Assembly: GCA_013911195.1 (NCBI GenBank)
Contig: JACETS010000015.1
Coordinates: 1-25,914 of the forward strand
Source of the DNA: Verrucomicrobiales bacterium
GTDB taxonomy: Bacteria; Verrucomicrobiota; Verrucomicrobiia; Verrucomicrobiales; DEV007
DNA length: 25,914 bases
Direction: 5' to 3'
Below the pieces are notes generated by a model. The model saw nothing but the letters and a program-made list of their open reading frames with translations, had not been told where the DNA came from and did not search any database. Both the position numbers and the translations under genes were made by a program. Below, in pieces: positions 1 to 8,240 of this stretch (positions within the stretch are counted from its first letter, which is position 1; each line of letters begins with the position of its first letter).

Positions 1-15
1 GACTTACAGAATGAA

Positions 16-1434
16 ATGAATTTGCGTAGAAAAATCATAAAGTGGTCCATCATTATTTTCATAATTGTTGCCTCTGGTGGTGCGATTCTTAATTCAATAC
101 TCTCTAAAAGAATTAACAGGGACTTTATAGTCGGACTGTTGGAGTCTGAAAAAAATATTAGAGTTGATGTCATGGAGGTTACTCCGAGCGTTATTAGTGG
201 AAGGATCAACTTGGAGGAGGTCCTAATTGGTCCGCGCGATGCCGATGCAGATAATGGGGTTTTAATTTCAGAAAGAATTAAGCCCTCGCCAAGCAAGACT
301 AGGTTAGCTATCAAAAACATTTCTCTCAAAATCAACCTCCTTGATTATGTGTTTGGAAAGTTATCGATTCGTTCACTCATAGTTGAGGACTTGAATCTGT
401 CCTACTCAATCAACGAGGATGGTGATCACAGTCTGGACCCTTTGATGGATCCTCCTCAGTATATTCGAGGGAAAATTAATCCTGAATATGAAAGAAAGAA
501 AAAGCTCAGAGAATTGGCGAAATTGAGAAGAAAACTAAAATCTGACAAAGGAGAAACTCTAGAAGACTCATTTAATGCTTCAGAATTCCCCATGCCAACC
601 ACTCTCAATGAGCTAATTATTAAAGGATCTAGAGTTGAGATTGAATTAGAAAAAAATGGTAACAACGTTTATTTCACCCAGATTGAAGGAGGTGTTACGG
701 AGTTGGACGTTGATCCTAATAATTTGAGAGACCACAATTCAGCTTTCCTAAAACTCAGTAGTAATTTAAAGGTTACCGGCCCCGGTTCCAAGCCAGAGTA
801 TGCCAGCTTTGATTTGAAGGCTAGTGGATCTATTCAGCCGTTTGATTACTCGACTGGATTTTTAAATCCTGATTTAGTTACAGATCTTACTGTTTTGAAG
901 GGGTCAAGAATTTTGTCATTACCCATTGCAACTAAACTGGCTTCAACCTTAGACCAGTTGGAAAAAGCTGGCCTAGATATGAGTGTGATTGATGATGTTC
1001 TTGTTGTTGGCAATGACGCAACATTCAGTTTGGGATTGAGGAATTATGTAATAAGAGCCGTCAACCCCTTGCCCGTCATAATTAATGGTAATGAACTATT
1101 AATCGATCAGGGGTCTTGGTTGAATACTGCAAATGATGAGCATCTAATAAATGCCAGCTTCACTTTTTCTGAAGAAATTTCTAATAGCACCTACAAAAAG
1201 TCCAATGAGTACCTATCAGAAATTGTCGGCAAAGGTGTTGCTTCTGCGGTTTCAGAACTCTTGTTAACTCCTGTAACCAAAAATGGGAAAATTCATATTC
1301 CTTTTGTTTCCTCTGGAGATTTTAACCGTCCAAAAGTTCGCCCATCTGTTGTTTTAAAGGACATGGCAGATGCGGTAAAGGAAGGTTTAAAAAAAGACCC
1401 TTTGAGTATACTCAAAGGGATTCTTGATCGTTAG
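16..1434 (+). CDS. AsmA-like membrane-anchored protein
   Basis: A 472-residue protein with a short basic N-terminus and one hydrophobic segment at about residues 10-28, followed by a long, mostly beta-type extracytoplasmic region. A charged Lys/Arg/Glu-rich stretch lies near residues 155-180. The layout (N-terminal anchor, then repeated IRSL.VEDLNL-like strands, with the C-terminal third describing a conserved core) resembles the AsmA/DUF748 superfamily, whose members are linked to outer-membrane lipid transport and assembly. This is family resemblance, not a firm domain hit. The frame stays open to the window edge upstream of the ATG at 16, so an earlier start cannot be excluded, but the anchor sits where expected for this ATG. 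A TGA in another frame at 17-19 could be the end of an upstream gene overlapping by ATGA. The 3' end overlaps araD on the other strand by 23 bp. Confidence 0.6.
   Translation: MNLRRKIIKWSIIIFIIVASGGAILNSILSKRINRDFIVGLLESEKNIRVDVMEVTPSVISGRINLEEVLIGPRDADADNGVLISERIKPSPSKTRLAIKNISLKINLLDYVFGKLSIRSLIVEDLNLSYSINEDGDHSLDPLMDPPQYIRGKINPEYERKKKLRELAKLRRKLKSDKGETLEDSFNASEFPMPTTLNELIIKGSRVEIELEKNGNNVYFTQIEGGVTELDVDPNNLRDHNSAFLKLSSNLKVTGPGSKPEYASFDLKASGSIQPFDYSTGFLNPDLVTDLTVLKGSRILSLPIATKLASTLDQLEKAGLDMSVIDDVLVVGNDATFSLGLRNYVIRAVNPLPVIINGNELLIDQGSWLNTANDEHLINASFTFSEEISNSTYKKSNEYLSEIVGKGVASAVSELLLTPVTKNGKIHIPFVSSGDFNRPKVRPSVVLKDMADAVKEGLKKDPLSILKGILDR
1398..1419 (-). terminator. Intrinsic terminator for araD inside the convergent overlap
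   Basis: A perfect inverted repeat with 9-bp arms (CCCTTTGAG / CTCAAAGGG) around TATA. Read on the minus strand it is followed by TCTTTTTTT, the classic stem plus U-tract. It contains the araD stop codon (1412-1414) and also codes for the last residues of the AsmA-like protein on the plus strand. On the plus strand a weaker T-run (TTTTTT, from about 1435) comes 15 bases after the stem, so it may work in both directions. Confidence 0.75.
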
Positions 1435-2128
1435 TTTTTTGCCCGTAGTAAGCATCGGGGCCGTGCTTTCTTAAAAAATGTTTATCCAGAATATATTGAG
1501 GAATAGGTTGTAGATTTGAATCCGATTGCCAACTGTCTATTGCCATTTTTGAGCAATACTCTAGCGCGATGCTGTTCTCTAAAGACTTCATTGCTGATTT
1601 TCCCCAAGTAAAAGGTGCATGATGGAGTTGTAGGACTGCTGGGATTTTGATGGGGTCAATGTTATTGTCTGAGAAGTGTTTCACTATTATGACACCAGTA
1701 TTTTTTTCATAGTCATCAGTCAATTCACTTTGATTCAAGGCTCTGCATACTGGGACGGTTCCATAGAAGTGATCAGCGTGTGTAGTGCCGTAACATGGCA
1801 ACTCTTTTCCTGTTTGAGCAAGTGTAGTGGCTGAAAGGCTATGGGTGTGCGTGATACCACCAATTTCAGGCCATGCTTTGTAAAGTTCTAAATGAGTTTT
1901 GGTGTCTGAAGAAGGATTAAGGTTTCCTTCCACCTTTTGGCCGTCCATATCAACCAAAACAATATCTGATGGCTTTAGATCATTGTAATCGATGCCGCTT
2001 GGTTTTATGCCGAATATGCCTTTATCTTTATCAATACCGCTAACGTTACCCCAAGTGAGTTTAACTAGGCCGGAACTAGGTAACTGTTGATTTGCTAGGC
2101 AAATTTCCTCTTTTAAATTTTCCAGCAT
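1412..2128 (-). CDS. araD: L-ribulose-5-phosphate 4-epimerase (AraD)
   Basis: Interconverts L-ribulose-5-phosphate and D-xylulose-5-phosphate, feeding L-arabinose or L-ascorbate catabolism into the pentose phosphate pathway; cytosolic, zinc-dependent class II aldolase fold. At 238 residues it is close to the E. coli enzyme (231) and aligns from end to end: the start MLENLKEEI, LTWGNVS at 25-31, KPSGIDY at 42-48, SSDT at 73-76, metal ligands HTH at 94-96 and H170, the catalytic Asp119 region THADHFYGT, and a C-terminal RKHGPDAYYGQ with the conserved tyrosine. It lies 18 bp downstream of hisI on the same strand, so the two are probably cotranscribed, although the pathways are unrelated. No kinase (AraB) or isomerase (AraA) is visible nearby. 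A strong terminator overlaps its stop codon. Confidence 0.95.
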   Translation of the reverse strand: MLENLKEEICLANQQLPSSGLVKLTWGNVSGIDKDKGIFGIKPSGIDYNDLKPSDIVLVDMDGQKVEGNLNPSSDTKTHLELYKAWPEIGGITHTHSLSATTLAQTGKELPCYGTTHADHFYGTVPVCRALNQSELTDDYEKNTGVIIVKHFSDNNIDPIKIPAVLQLHHAPFTWGKSAMKSLENSIALEYCSKMAIDSWQSDSNLQPIPQYILDKHFLRKHGPDAYYGQKTNDQESL

Positions 2129-2146
2129 GATTTTATTTAGACCAAT

Positions 2147-2605
2147 TTAATATACCTTACTCGGATCGTAGGTTTGATCCGCCTTTTGTTCAAGTTGAAC
2201 GAATTTATTTGTTGTAGCCTCCTCGTTATCTTTTTTCGTAGATACAACCCTATAGAAGCAGGAGTTGTATCCAACGTGACAGCACCCAGGTCCGATTTGT
2301 TCTACTCTCAATAAGACGACGTCCTGGTCGCAATCAGTAAGTATCTCGACGATTTTTTGAACATGTCCGCTAGTTTCTCCTTTATGCCATAGTTTATTTC
2401 GACTTCGACTATAATAAACAGCTTCCTTTTTTTCTATTGTTTGAGATAAAGCTTCTTCATTCATATAAGCAACCATTAAGACTTTTCCGGTTGATGCATC
2501 TTGTGCTACCGCAGGGATAAGGCCATCTTCGCCAAACTTAGGCGAAAAATCGGAACCATTTTCAACCGAATCTTTATTTACTCTTTCACCAAATTGAATG
2601 TTCAT
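2147..2605 (-). CDS. hisI: Phosphoribosyl-AMP cyclohydrolase (HisI)
   Basis: Opens the adenine ring of phosphoribosyl-AMP, the third step of histidine synthesis; cytosolic, Zn and Mg dependent. The 152-residue protein carries the family signatures SRSRNKLWHKGETSGH at 66-81, DCDQD at 91-95 (Mg aspartates and one Zn cysteine) and GPGCCHVGYNSCFYR at 106-119 with the other Zn cysteines (C109, C116). It is the stand-alone form with no HisE pyrophosphohydrolase domain; the C-terminal 30 residues are a polar tail. The start at 2605 is preceded by an A/T-rich stretch without a Shine-Dalgarno motif. It lies between hemW upstream (64 bp) and araD downstream (18 bp), with no other his genes in the window. 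Confidence 0.95.
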   Translation of the reverse strand: MNIQFGERVNKDSVENGSDFSPKFGEDGLIPAVAQDASTGKVLMVAYMNEEALSQTIEKKEAVYYSRSRNKLWHKGETSGHVQKIVEILTDCDQDVVLLRVEQIGPGCCHVGYNSCFYRVVSTKKDNEEATTNKFVQLEQKADQTYDPSKVY

Positions 2606-2669
2606 TATTTTTTATGTTATTAATGCAATGATAGATAGCTTTGATAATGTTTTTTCCAAATAAAAACAA

Positions 2670-3773
2670 TTAAATAAGGTGAGCGATTACTGAATCAGCT
2701 AACATTTTTCCTTTTTTAGTAAGGCGTAATTTGTTATCGGATTTATATATCAGATTGTCTGATTCTAGCTCATTAACTTTCTCTAAGTTGTTTTTAACGT
2801 AGTCAAAATCTAAGCCTGAAGAAGTTCTTAACTGCAAGGCAATCCTTTCGATTCGGTATGAATCGTCGTCAATTGTCTCTTTCTCTGTTTCTATCGGATT
2901 AATTGTATTGCTCTTTAATAGATATATATATTTTTCGGTGTCAGGAACATTTCGCCAACGTTTTCCACTCACGGTTGAAAAGGCTCCAGGTCCAATTCCA
3001 AGATAGTCTTTGCCTTCCCAATAAGAAGAATTGTGTTTTGATTGGTGGCCCTTTAATGCATAATTCGAGGTTTCATAATGATTGTAGCCTGCATTGATTA
3101 GCTCTTTCATGGCCAACGAAAAATGATCACCGTCTTTTTCTGGATCTTCAAAAAACTCACCCTTCTTAAGCCGATCAAAAAATTCTGTATCCTCTTCATA
3201 ATTGAGGTTGTATGCAGATACATGATGAGGTTTTAAAGTAATCGTTTCTTTGAGGTCTTCTTTCCAATCAGCAAGACTTTGTCCAGGAATTGAAAACATT
3301 AAATCAATGTTTAGGCTTTTGAATTGGCAAGATTTCAGAATTTCAAAACTTTCTTTCGCATCGCATGGGCTATGATCCCTGCCAAGAGTTTTTAAAGTTG
3401 ATTGATTCCAAGACTGAATCCCGAGGCTAACTCTTGATACGCCCTGTTTCTTTATCATCGAAGCCTTCTTATAATCAAACGTGCTGGGATTAACTTCGAT
3501 TCCCCATTCGTTCAAATGTTCAAGTTTAACTATATCGCCTATACCTGATAGTAATCGTTCTAAATTTTTATAAGATAAAGCCGAGGGCGTGCCACCGCCT
3601 AAATAGATAGTTTCAATGGCAAATTCATGCTGATTCTTTCTATGGGATAACTCCTTTAGTAAAGATTCTACCAATTCTGATTGATTTATGTCTCCAAATG
3701 TATGCTTATAAAAACTACAGTAAGGACAAATCCGATGACAGAATGGTACGTGTATGTATAGGTGTTTAACCAT
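2670..3773 (-). CDS. hemW: Radical SAM heme chaperone HemW
   Basis: A 367-residue radical SAM protein of the HemN/HemW family. The iron-sulfur motif HVPFCHRICPYCSF gives C12, C16 and C19 (CxxxCxxC) followed by Ser-Phe. Coproporphyrinogen dehydrogenase HemN instead has a fourth cysteine (CxxxCxxCxC) and a longer N-terminus, so HemW, a heme-binding chaperone inserting heme into respiratory proteins, is the better call. Other signatures are GGGTPS at 59-64, a GIQSWN motif, YNLNYEE, HYETSNYA and YLGIGPGAFS, then a short C-terminal winged-helix region ending LTKKGKMLADSVIAHLI. Length is normal for the family. It starts 39 bp from the divergent squalene/phytoene synthase ATG, so the two promoters must overlap or lie inside the coding ends. 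Confidence 0.92.
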   Translation of the reverse strand: MVKHLYIHVPFCHRICPYCSFYKHTFGDINQSELVESLLKELSHRKNQHEFAIETIYLGGGTPSALSYKNLERLLSGIGDIVKLEHLNEWGIEVNPSTFDYKKASMIKKQGVSRVSLGIQSWNQSTLKTLGRDHSPCDAKESFEILKSCQFKSLNIDLMFSIPGQSLADWKEDLKETITLKPHHVSAYNLNYEEDTEFFDRLKKGEFFEDPEKDGDHFSLAMKELINAGYNHYETSNYALKGHQSKHNSSYWEGKDYLGIGPGAFSTVSGKRWRNVPDTEKYIYLLKSNTINPIETEKETIDDDSYRIERIALQLRTSSGLDFDYVKNNLEKVNELESDNLIYKSDNKLRLTKKGKMLADSVIAHLI

Positions 3774-3812
3774 AATGACACTATTACTTTAATATTGCAT
3801 GATGAATTGCCA

Positions 3813-4781
3813 ATGAAGGACTTTCAAAAAGAACTGGGAAATGAATTGCTAGCATCTGTATCGCGTAGTTTTTTTCTTTCTCTTCGATTTTTACCAGAAA
3901 GAATGAGAGAGGCCACTAGTTTGGGCTATTTATTGGCCAGATTATCAGATACTATTGCTGATACTGAGGCGCTGCCTGAAATAGAAAGGCTGGGAGTGCT
4001 TTCAGAAATTGGTCAAGCCATTCAGCTTGGAGGTCAATTTCCTGATTTTTCCTCTTTATCATTAGGCTCTGGATTGACTGATGGTGAAAATATACTTCTT
4101 CAGAAATCAGGGCAGTGCCTAGAATGGCTTAATTGCCAAAAAGAAGATTTTGCTAAACCCATTCGTAAAGTCATGGAATCAATAATTAGAGGGCAGTCGA
4201 ATGATTTACGAAAATTTTCTTCAAATAATTTACAGTGCCTTCAATCAGATGAAGAACTTGATCAGTATCTTTATGACGTTGCCGGTTCAGTGGGTGTCTT
4301 TTGGACTGAGATAGGGTTTGTTTCATATGGTGATAAATTTTCAATTCAAGATAATGAGACATTAATAAAGCTTGGGGCTGATTATGGTAAATCTCTTCAG
4401 CTTATTAATATTCTTAGAGATTTTCCTCAGGATTTCATTTCTGGAAGATGCTATTTTCCCGGTGATTTTGATAACTATACGGATCAAGAAATCTGGGAAG
4501 AAGTTTCAGATCACTGGATGGAAAGGTGTCGATCATTTATGATGGCCTCAAGTGATTATATCGAAGCATTGAGGTCATCAAGAATTCGATTCTCTACTGG
4601 ACTGCCAGCAATAATTGGAACTGAAACTCTCAATTTAATTCAGCAAGCTACATGGGAAAAAATGAAAGATCGCATCAAAGTAGATAGGAAAAGAGTGAAG
4701 GTGATGCTTTTTCAAACGGCTATCAGTTCTTTAACTAATAGGGGAATAAGTAAAAGAATTTTAAAATCATTAAAAGTTTAA
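3813..4781 (+). CDS. Squalene/phytoene synthase family protein
   Basis: Joins two prenyl diphosphates (C15 or C20) head to head. From the ATG at 3813 it is 322 residues, with SRSFFLSLRFLPERMR at 17-32, the first Asp motif DTIAD at 46-50, YLYDVAGSVG at 152-161 and the second Asp motif DFPQD at 203-207 followed by GRCYFP. The YxxxVAGxVG and LRDxxxD signatures are diagnostic of the family. The frame extends upstream to a GTG at 3762, inside the divergent hemW start; those extra 17 residues look non-conserved, so I prefer 3813. No partner desaturase, HpnC/D/E set or cyclase is visible, so squalene versus phytoene product is open; the length and DTIADTEALPE style suit squalene synthase. Some marine Verrucomicrobiota (Rubritalea) are known to make squalene. 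The 3' end overlaps the convergent pseudouridine synthase by 4 bp. Confidence 0.85.
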   Translation: MKDFQKELGNELLASVSRSFFLSLRFLPERMREATSLGYLLARLSDTIADTEALPEIERLGVLSEIGQAIQLGGQFPDFSSLSLGSGLTDGENILLQKSGQCLEWLNCQKEDFAKPIRKVMESIIRGQSNDLRKFSSNNLQCLQSDEELDQYLYDVAGSVGVFWTEIGFVSYGDKFSIQDNETLIKLGADYGKSLQLINILRDFPQDFISGRCYFPGDFDNYTDQEIWEEVSDHWMERCRSFMMASSDYIEALRSSRIRFSTGLPAIIGTETLNLIQQATWEKMKDRIKVDRKRVKVMLFQTAISSLTNRGISKRILKSLKV

Positions 4782-5683
4782 TTAAATTCGGCCCACTGGC
4801 TAAATGCTTTGGGAAGATCACTTTTAAATTCTAGCTGTGCTCCAGTGATGGGGTGAGAGAAACCAAGTTTCCATGCATGGAGCATGAGCCTTTCAACTTT
4901 AATTTTTTGTTTTGATATCCTTGAATAAATTGGGTCTCCCAGAATTGGATTACCAAGAGACTTCATATGGACTCTAATTTGATGGGTTCTCCCAGTTAAT
5001 AAATTACACTGCACAAGCGAAGCTTCTCTACTCTCAATTTTGGTCTCATATTCAGTTATCGCAATTTTTCCTCTTGGAGGTTGGACTATTGACATTTTTT
5101 GCCTATCTCTGGTGTCCCGAGCAATATAATTCTCTATTCTCCCAGAGTTAATTGCGGGGAGTCCATCAACAACCGCTAAATATTTTTTATTGATGTTTCT
5201 ATTCGAAAAGTCCTCAACCAGTGCTTTATGACTTGCATCAGATTTTGCTGCTACGATGCATCCACTAGTGTCCTTATCCAATCGATGAACAATTCCGGGT
5301 CTCTCTACTCCACCAATACCTGAAAGTTCCTTGCAATGATAAAGTAGAGCATTAACTAATGTGCCAGATTGATTTCCAGCAGCAGGATGAACCACCAGTC
5401 CATGTGGTTTATTAACAACTATAATATGGCTATCTTCAAAAATTATGTCTAAGTCTATTTTTTCTGGTTTAGCCGCGCACTCTCGAAGAGGAGGAATGGT
5501 TATTTGAATGTTATCACCAATATTAATTGGTTGGCTTGGCTTGGTTTTTTCACCATTTAGTTTTATATGCCCGTCTTTGATCAATGCTTGTAATCGTGAT
5601 CTAGAGATGTCTTCCAGATAAACAGTAAGAAACTGATCAATTCTTTCAGTTTTTTCGTTGCTTTCCTCAACTATAAGTTCCAT
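4778..5683 (-). CDS. rluD: RluD-family rRNA pseudouridine synthase
   Basis: Isomerises uridine to pseudouridine in RNA; the RluD branch modifies helix 69 of 23S rRNA. At 301 residues it has an N-terminal S4 RNA-binding domain (about 12-65, with RSRLQALIKDGHIKLNG), then the RluA-type catalytic domain. The signature HRLDKDTSG at 133-141 contains the catalytic Asp136, and GRTHQIRVHMKSLGNPILGD follows near the C-terminus. The S4 domain separates RluC/RluD types from RluA. Exact target cannot be decided from the sequence alone. Its start is 96 bp from the divergent kinase gene, and only a weak AGG precedes the ATG. Confidence 0.9.
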   Translation of the reverse strand: MELIVEESNEKTERIDQFLTVYLEDISRSRLQALIKDGHIKLNGEKTKPSQPINIGDNIQITIPPLRECAAKPEKIDLDIIFEDSHIIVVNKPHGLVVHPAAGNQSGTLVNALLYHCKELSGIGGVERPGIVHRLDKDTSGCIVAAKSDASHKALVEDFSNRNINKKYLAVVDGLPAINSGRIENYIARDTRDRQKMSIVQPPRGKIAITEYETKIESREASLVQCNLLTGRTHQIRVHMKSLGNPILGDPIYSRISKQKIKVERLMLHAWKLGFSHPITGAQLEFKSDLPKAFSQWAEFN

Positions 5684-5744
5684 TACCTAAAAGTAAGAAG
5701 ATTCACCAATTGTGACGTATTCGCAATCTATGACTTAACAGTTT

Positions 5745-5773
5745 TTGCGGTATTCATCCAGAAGTGATATTAT
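5745..5773 (+). promoter_or_regulatory. Candidate sigma70-type promoter giving a near-leaderless kinase mRNA
   Basis: TTGCGG (5745-5750), a 17-bp spacer, then TATTAT (5768-5773). The -10 ends 6 bp before the kinase ATG at 5780, so the predicted transcript would begin at or next to the start codon. The alternative in-frame ATG at 5810 would have a leader of about 30 bases. The -35 match is weak. Confidence 0.35.
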
Positions 5774-5779
5774 ATATTA

Positions 5780-8188
5780 ATGGGTAAAGATTCGAGTGTT
5801 AAGCATCTTATGAATGCTTGCCCCAGTTGCGGGAAAGTGATGGATGTATCGCTTTGTGATCCATATTCCAAAGTCATATGCCCAGAATGTTCTACAGCAA
5901 TCAGAGTCAGGGCGGATTTTCTACATTTTAGAATTGAAAAGAAAATTGGAGAGGGAGGATTAAGTCGAGTTTTTCGGGCGATAGATCAAACTTTGAACAG
6001 GCAGGTCGCATTAAAGATTTTAAGTCCTGAGTTTAGTAAAGATTCTAAAAGAGCAAAAGAATTTGAAAGGGAGGCGCGTATCACAGCGTCGATTAGTCAT
6101 CCTAATGTTGTGAAAGTATTTTCTGCTGGTAGTGATCAGGAACATTATTTTATGGCAATGGAGCTTGTTAGTGGTGGTTCACTTGACCGATTGATTCACG
6201 CTAAAGGAAAAATAGTCGAAAAAAGAGCTCTGAAAATTGGTGCTGAAATTGTTAAAGGTTTGCAAGCGGCTCAAAATTCCGGCCTTATTCATCGCGACGT
6301 GAAGCCTGGTAATATACTTTTTTCAGATGAGGGTGTGTCCAAAATTGTTGATTTTGGTTTAGCTAAAAGAGAATTAAATAAAAAATCTGATAGTGAAGAA
6401 ATGTGGGCAACGCCTTATTACGTTCCTCCAGAAAAGCTTTACGGAGAAATAGAGGATTTTAGATCAGATATTTATAGTCTAGGAGCGACTTTATTTCATG
6501 CGCTATCAGGCGTGCCTCCCTGTTCATCGGATACCTCTTCGATCGAGGAATTAAAAGTTCTTAAACAGAAAAAAATAAGTCTTGAGGTTAGCGCTCCAAA
6601 CATCTCAATCGCCACTTGTGAATTGGTCGATAGGATGATGGATAAATCTCCTAAGAACCGGCACGGTTCTTATGATGATTTATTAGATGATTTTAATAGA
6701 GCAAAAAATTCATTAAGCCAATCATCGGTGAAGTTAGTTGGGGCTGGTTTAAGGATTGAAAGAAATGAAAAATCTAATTCCCATGTTAAGGTAGGATTAT
6801 TACTAATATCATTATTGGTCATTTTGGGTTCTTTAGTATTTTTTAATTCTAGAAGTGAATCGATAGACGGTAGCAATTCAAGTTATGAGGTTGAGGAAGA
6901 TGATTTGATTTACGTCGACATTAGTGATCAAAAGCAATCGGTGACTGGGAAATTTCAAGGAGCTGTTAAGATGATGGCTGAATCAGATTATGGGGCGGCA
7001 GAAAGAGTTTTTGGTCAAATTGCATCATCACCTGACAGTAAGCAACCCACTGTGAATTGGTCTCTCTTCAACCAAGGTTTGAGTATACTTTTACAGGGCG
7101 ATTTGGAAAGAGCTCGATCTGTCTTTCAAAGGCTCGAGGAGAAAAGTGATTATACTGAAAATCCCGGAGATCAGATATTATGCCGATTTTTTAGACAGTC
7201 TTCGCAGTTATTAAGTCAAAGAAAGCCCATCAGCTATGATCAATTAGTTAATTTTGATGGTAAAGGTTTTGAATCCATGGCCCTTTTGGCCTTTGGTTTC
7301 CAGAACTGGGAGCATGGCGACTTTGATGATGCTGAAGAATATCTTCAGATTTTCACTCTTAATGATTCGCCTGATGATTATCCATGGATAAAATTGTTAA
7401 AGGTTATTCCCTTGCCCTACCTAAAAGATATTGAGCTTTATAGAGAATTTCCAACTCTTCGTGAAAATCCAAATTCCAATGAAGTTCTTACCGCGTTGAA
7501 TATATCTGATGAAATTATTTCTTCGGTTAATTTTCAAAAAATAAAAGAAATCCTTAATTCTCGCATGTTGAATTACCAAAGGCTTTCTGAGCAATTGGTG
7601 ATTAAAGAAACTGAAGAAGAAGAATTAAGAATGTCCAATTTGCGAATTAAAGAGTTGCAAAAAATGTTGGAGCTAAGGGATGGAATTCAAGATTATTCAA
7701 GTGACTTCCGTTTCTTTAGTGGGTTAAATTTGATTAGGCTTACGAATTTCAATCATCCAGAATTCATACAGATTCATTCGGACCTAATTAAGATATGGGC
7801 ATCTTCGGAATCTTTTCTCCAAAGAATAATTGATAACATCAACAAGAACACTTATTACGGGCCTATCACAACAAAGGAAGGATCATTGAGGACATTGAAA
7901 ATCATATCGGCTGATAGAGAATTTTTCACTTATTCTTTTGGAGCAGCTCAAGGAAAATCCAAGTTGCCGATAGCAAAGATTTCCGCAAATTCTTTAATTA
8001 ATATGTCGATTTCTTATGACAAGAAAGTCCCAGATAAGTCTCTTTTAGAGGAGAGTATAATAGAAAAGACACTCTTCTCCTACGTAATCGGTAACCTTTC
8101 AAAATCTGCAGAATTTAGCAGTCAAATTAGTGATGAATTATTCAAAGAGCTATGGTCTAGAATATTGGAATTTGAGCGTAGTAAATAA
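5780..8188 (+). CDS. Zinc-ribbon Ser/Thr protein kinase with membrane segment and TPR-like C-terminus
   Basis: An 802-residue Hanks-type kinase. An N-terminal zinc ribbon (C14/C17 and C34/C37) precedes the kinase domain at about 50-310, with glycine loop IGEGGLSRVFR (57-67), Lys79 in VALK, catalytic HRDVKPGN (171-178), DFG (191-193) and PPE (216-218) in place of APE. All key catalytic residues are present, so it should be active. One hydrophobic stretch at about 336-356 predicts a membrane segment, placing the kinase in the cytoplasm and the remaining 440 residues outside the inner membrane. That part begins with two TPR-like segments (AESDYGAAERVFGQI, LLQGDLERARSVFQRLEE), then a Glu/Leu-rich coil at about 610-640 and a region I do not recognise. 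Substrates are unknown. The ClpX-like gene follows after 52 bp. Confidence 0.88.
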   Translation: MGKDSSVKHLMNACPSCGKVMDVSLCDPYSKVICPECSTAIRVRADFLHFRIEKKIGEGGLSRVFRAIDQTLNRQVALKILSPEFSKDSKRAKEFEREARITASISHPNVVKVFSAGSDQEHYFMAMELVSGGSLDRLIHAKGKIVEKRALKIGAEIVKGLQAAQNSGLIHRDVKPGNILFSDEGVSKIVDFGLAKRELNKKSDSEEMWATPYYVPPEKLYGEIEDFRSDIYSLGATLFHALSGVPPCSSDTSSIEELKVLKQKKISLEVSAPNISIATCELVDRMMDKSPKNRHGSYDDLLDDFNRAKNSLSQSSVKLVGAGLRIERNEKSNSHVKVGLLLISLLVILGSLVFFNSRSESIDGSNSSYEVEEDDLIYVDISDQKQSVTGKFQGAVKMMAESDYGAAERVFGQIASSPDSKQPTVNWSLFNQGLSILLQGDLERARSVFQRLEEKSDYTENPGDQILCRFFRQSSQLLSQRKPISYDQLVNFDGKGFESMALLAFGFQNWEHGDFDDAEEYLQIFTLNDSPDDYPWIKLLKVIPLPYLKDIELYREFPTLRENPNSNEVLTALNISDEIISSVNFQKIKEILNSRMLNYQRLSEQLVIKETEEEELRMSNLRIKELQKMLELRDGIQDYSSDFRFFSGLNLIRLTNFNHPEFIQIHSDLIKIWASSESFLQRIIDNINKNTYYGPITTKEGSLRTLKIISADREFFTYSFGAAQGKSKLPIAKISANSLINMSISYDKKVPDKSLLEESIIEKTLFSYVIGNLSKSAEFSSQISDELFKELWSRILEFERSK

Positions 8189-8218
8189 ATTTTTATTACG
8201 CTTCCTTGAGCCTTTGCC

Positions 8219-8235
8219 AATACTGTTGCAGTATT
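8219..8235 (+). promoter_or_regulatory. Small hairpin just upstream of the ClpX-like gene
   Basis: AATACTG / CAGTATT, 7-bp arms around a TTG loop, ending 5 bp before the ATG at 8241. There is no U-tract, so it is not a good terminator. It occupies the place of a ribosome binding site and could affect initiation, or be chance. Confidence 0.3.
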
Positions 8236-8240
8236 AAATA

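Noticed and set aside
2670..3773. HemN (oxygen-independent coproporphyrinogen III dehydrogenase)
   Set aside because: The cysteine motif lacks the fourth cysteine of HemN and the N-terminus is short, as in HemW.
3762..3812. Upstream GTG start for the squalene/phytoene synthase
   Set aside because: The extra 17 residues overlap the hemW start codon on the other strand and do not resemble the family N-terminus; ATG 3813 is preferred.
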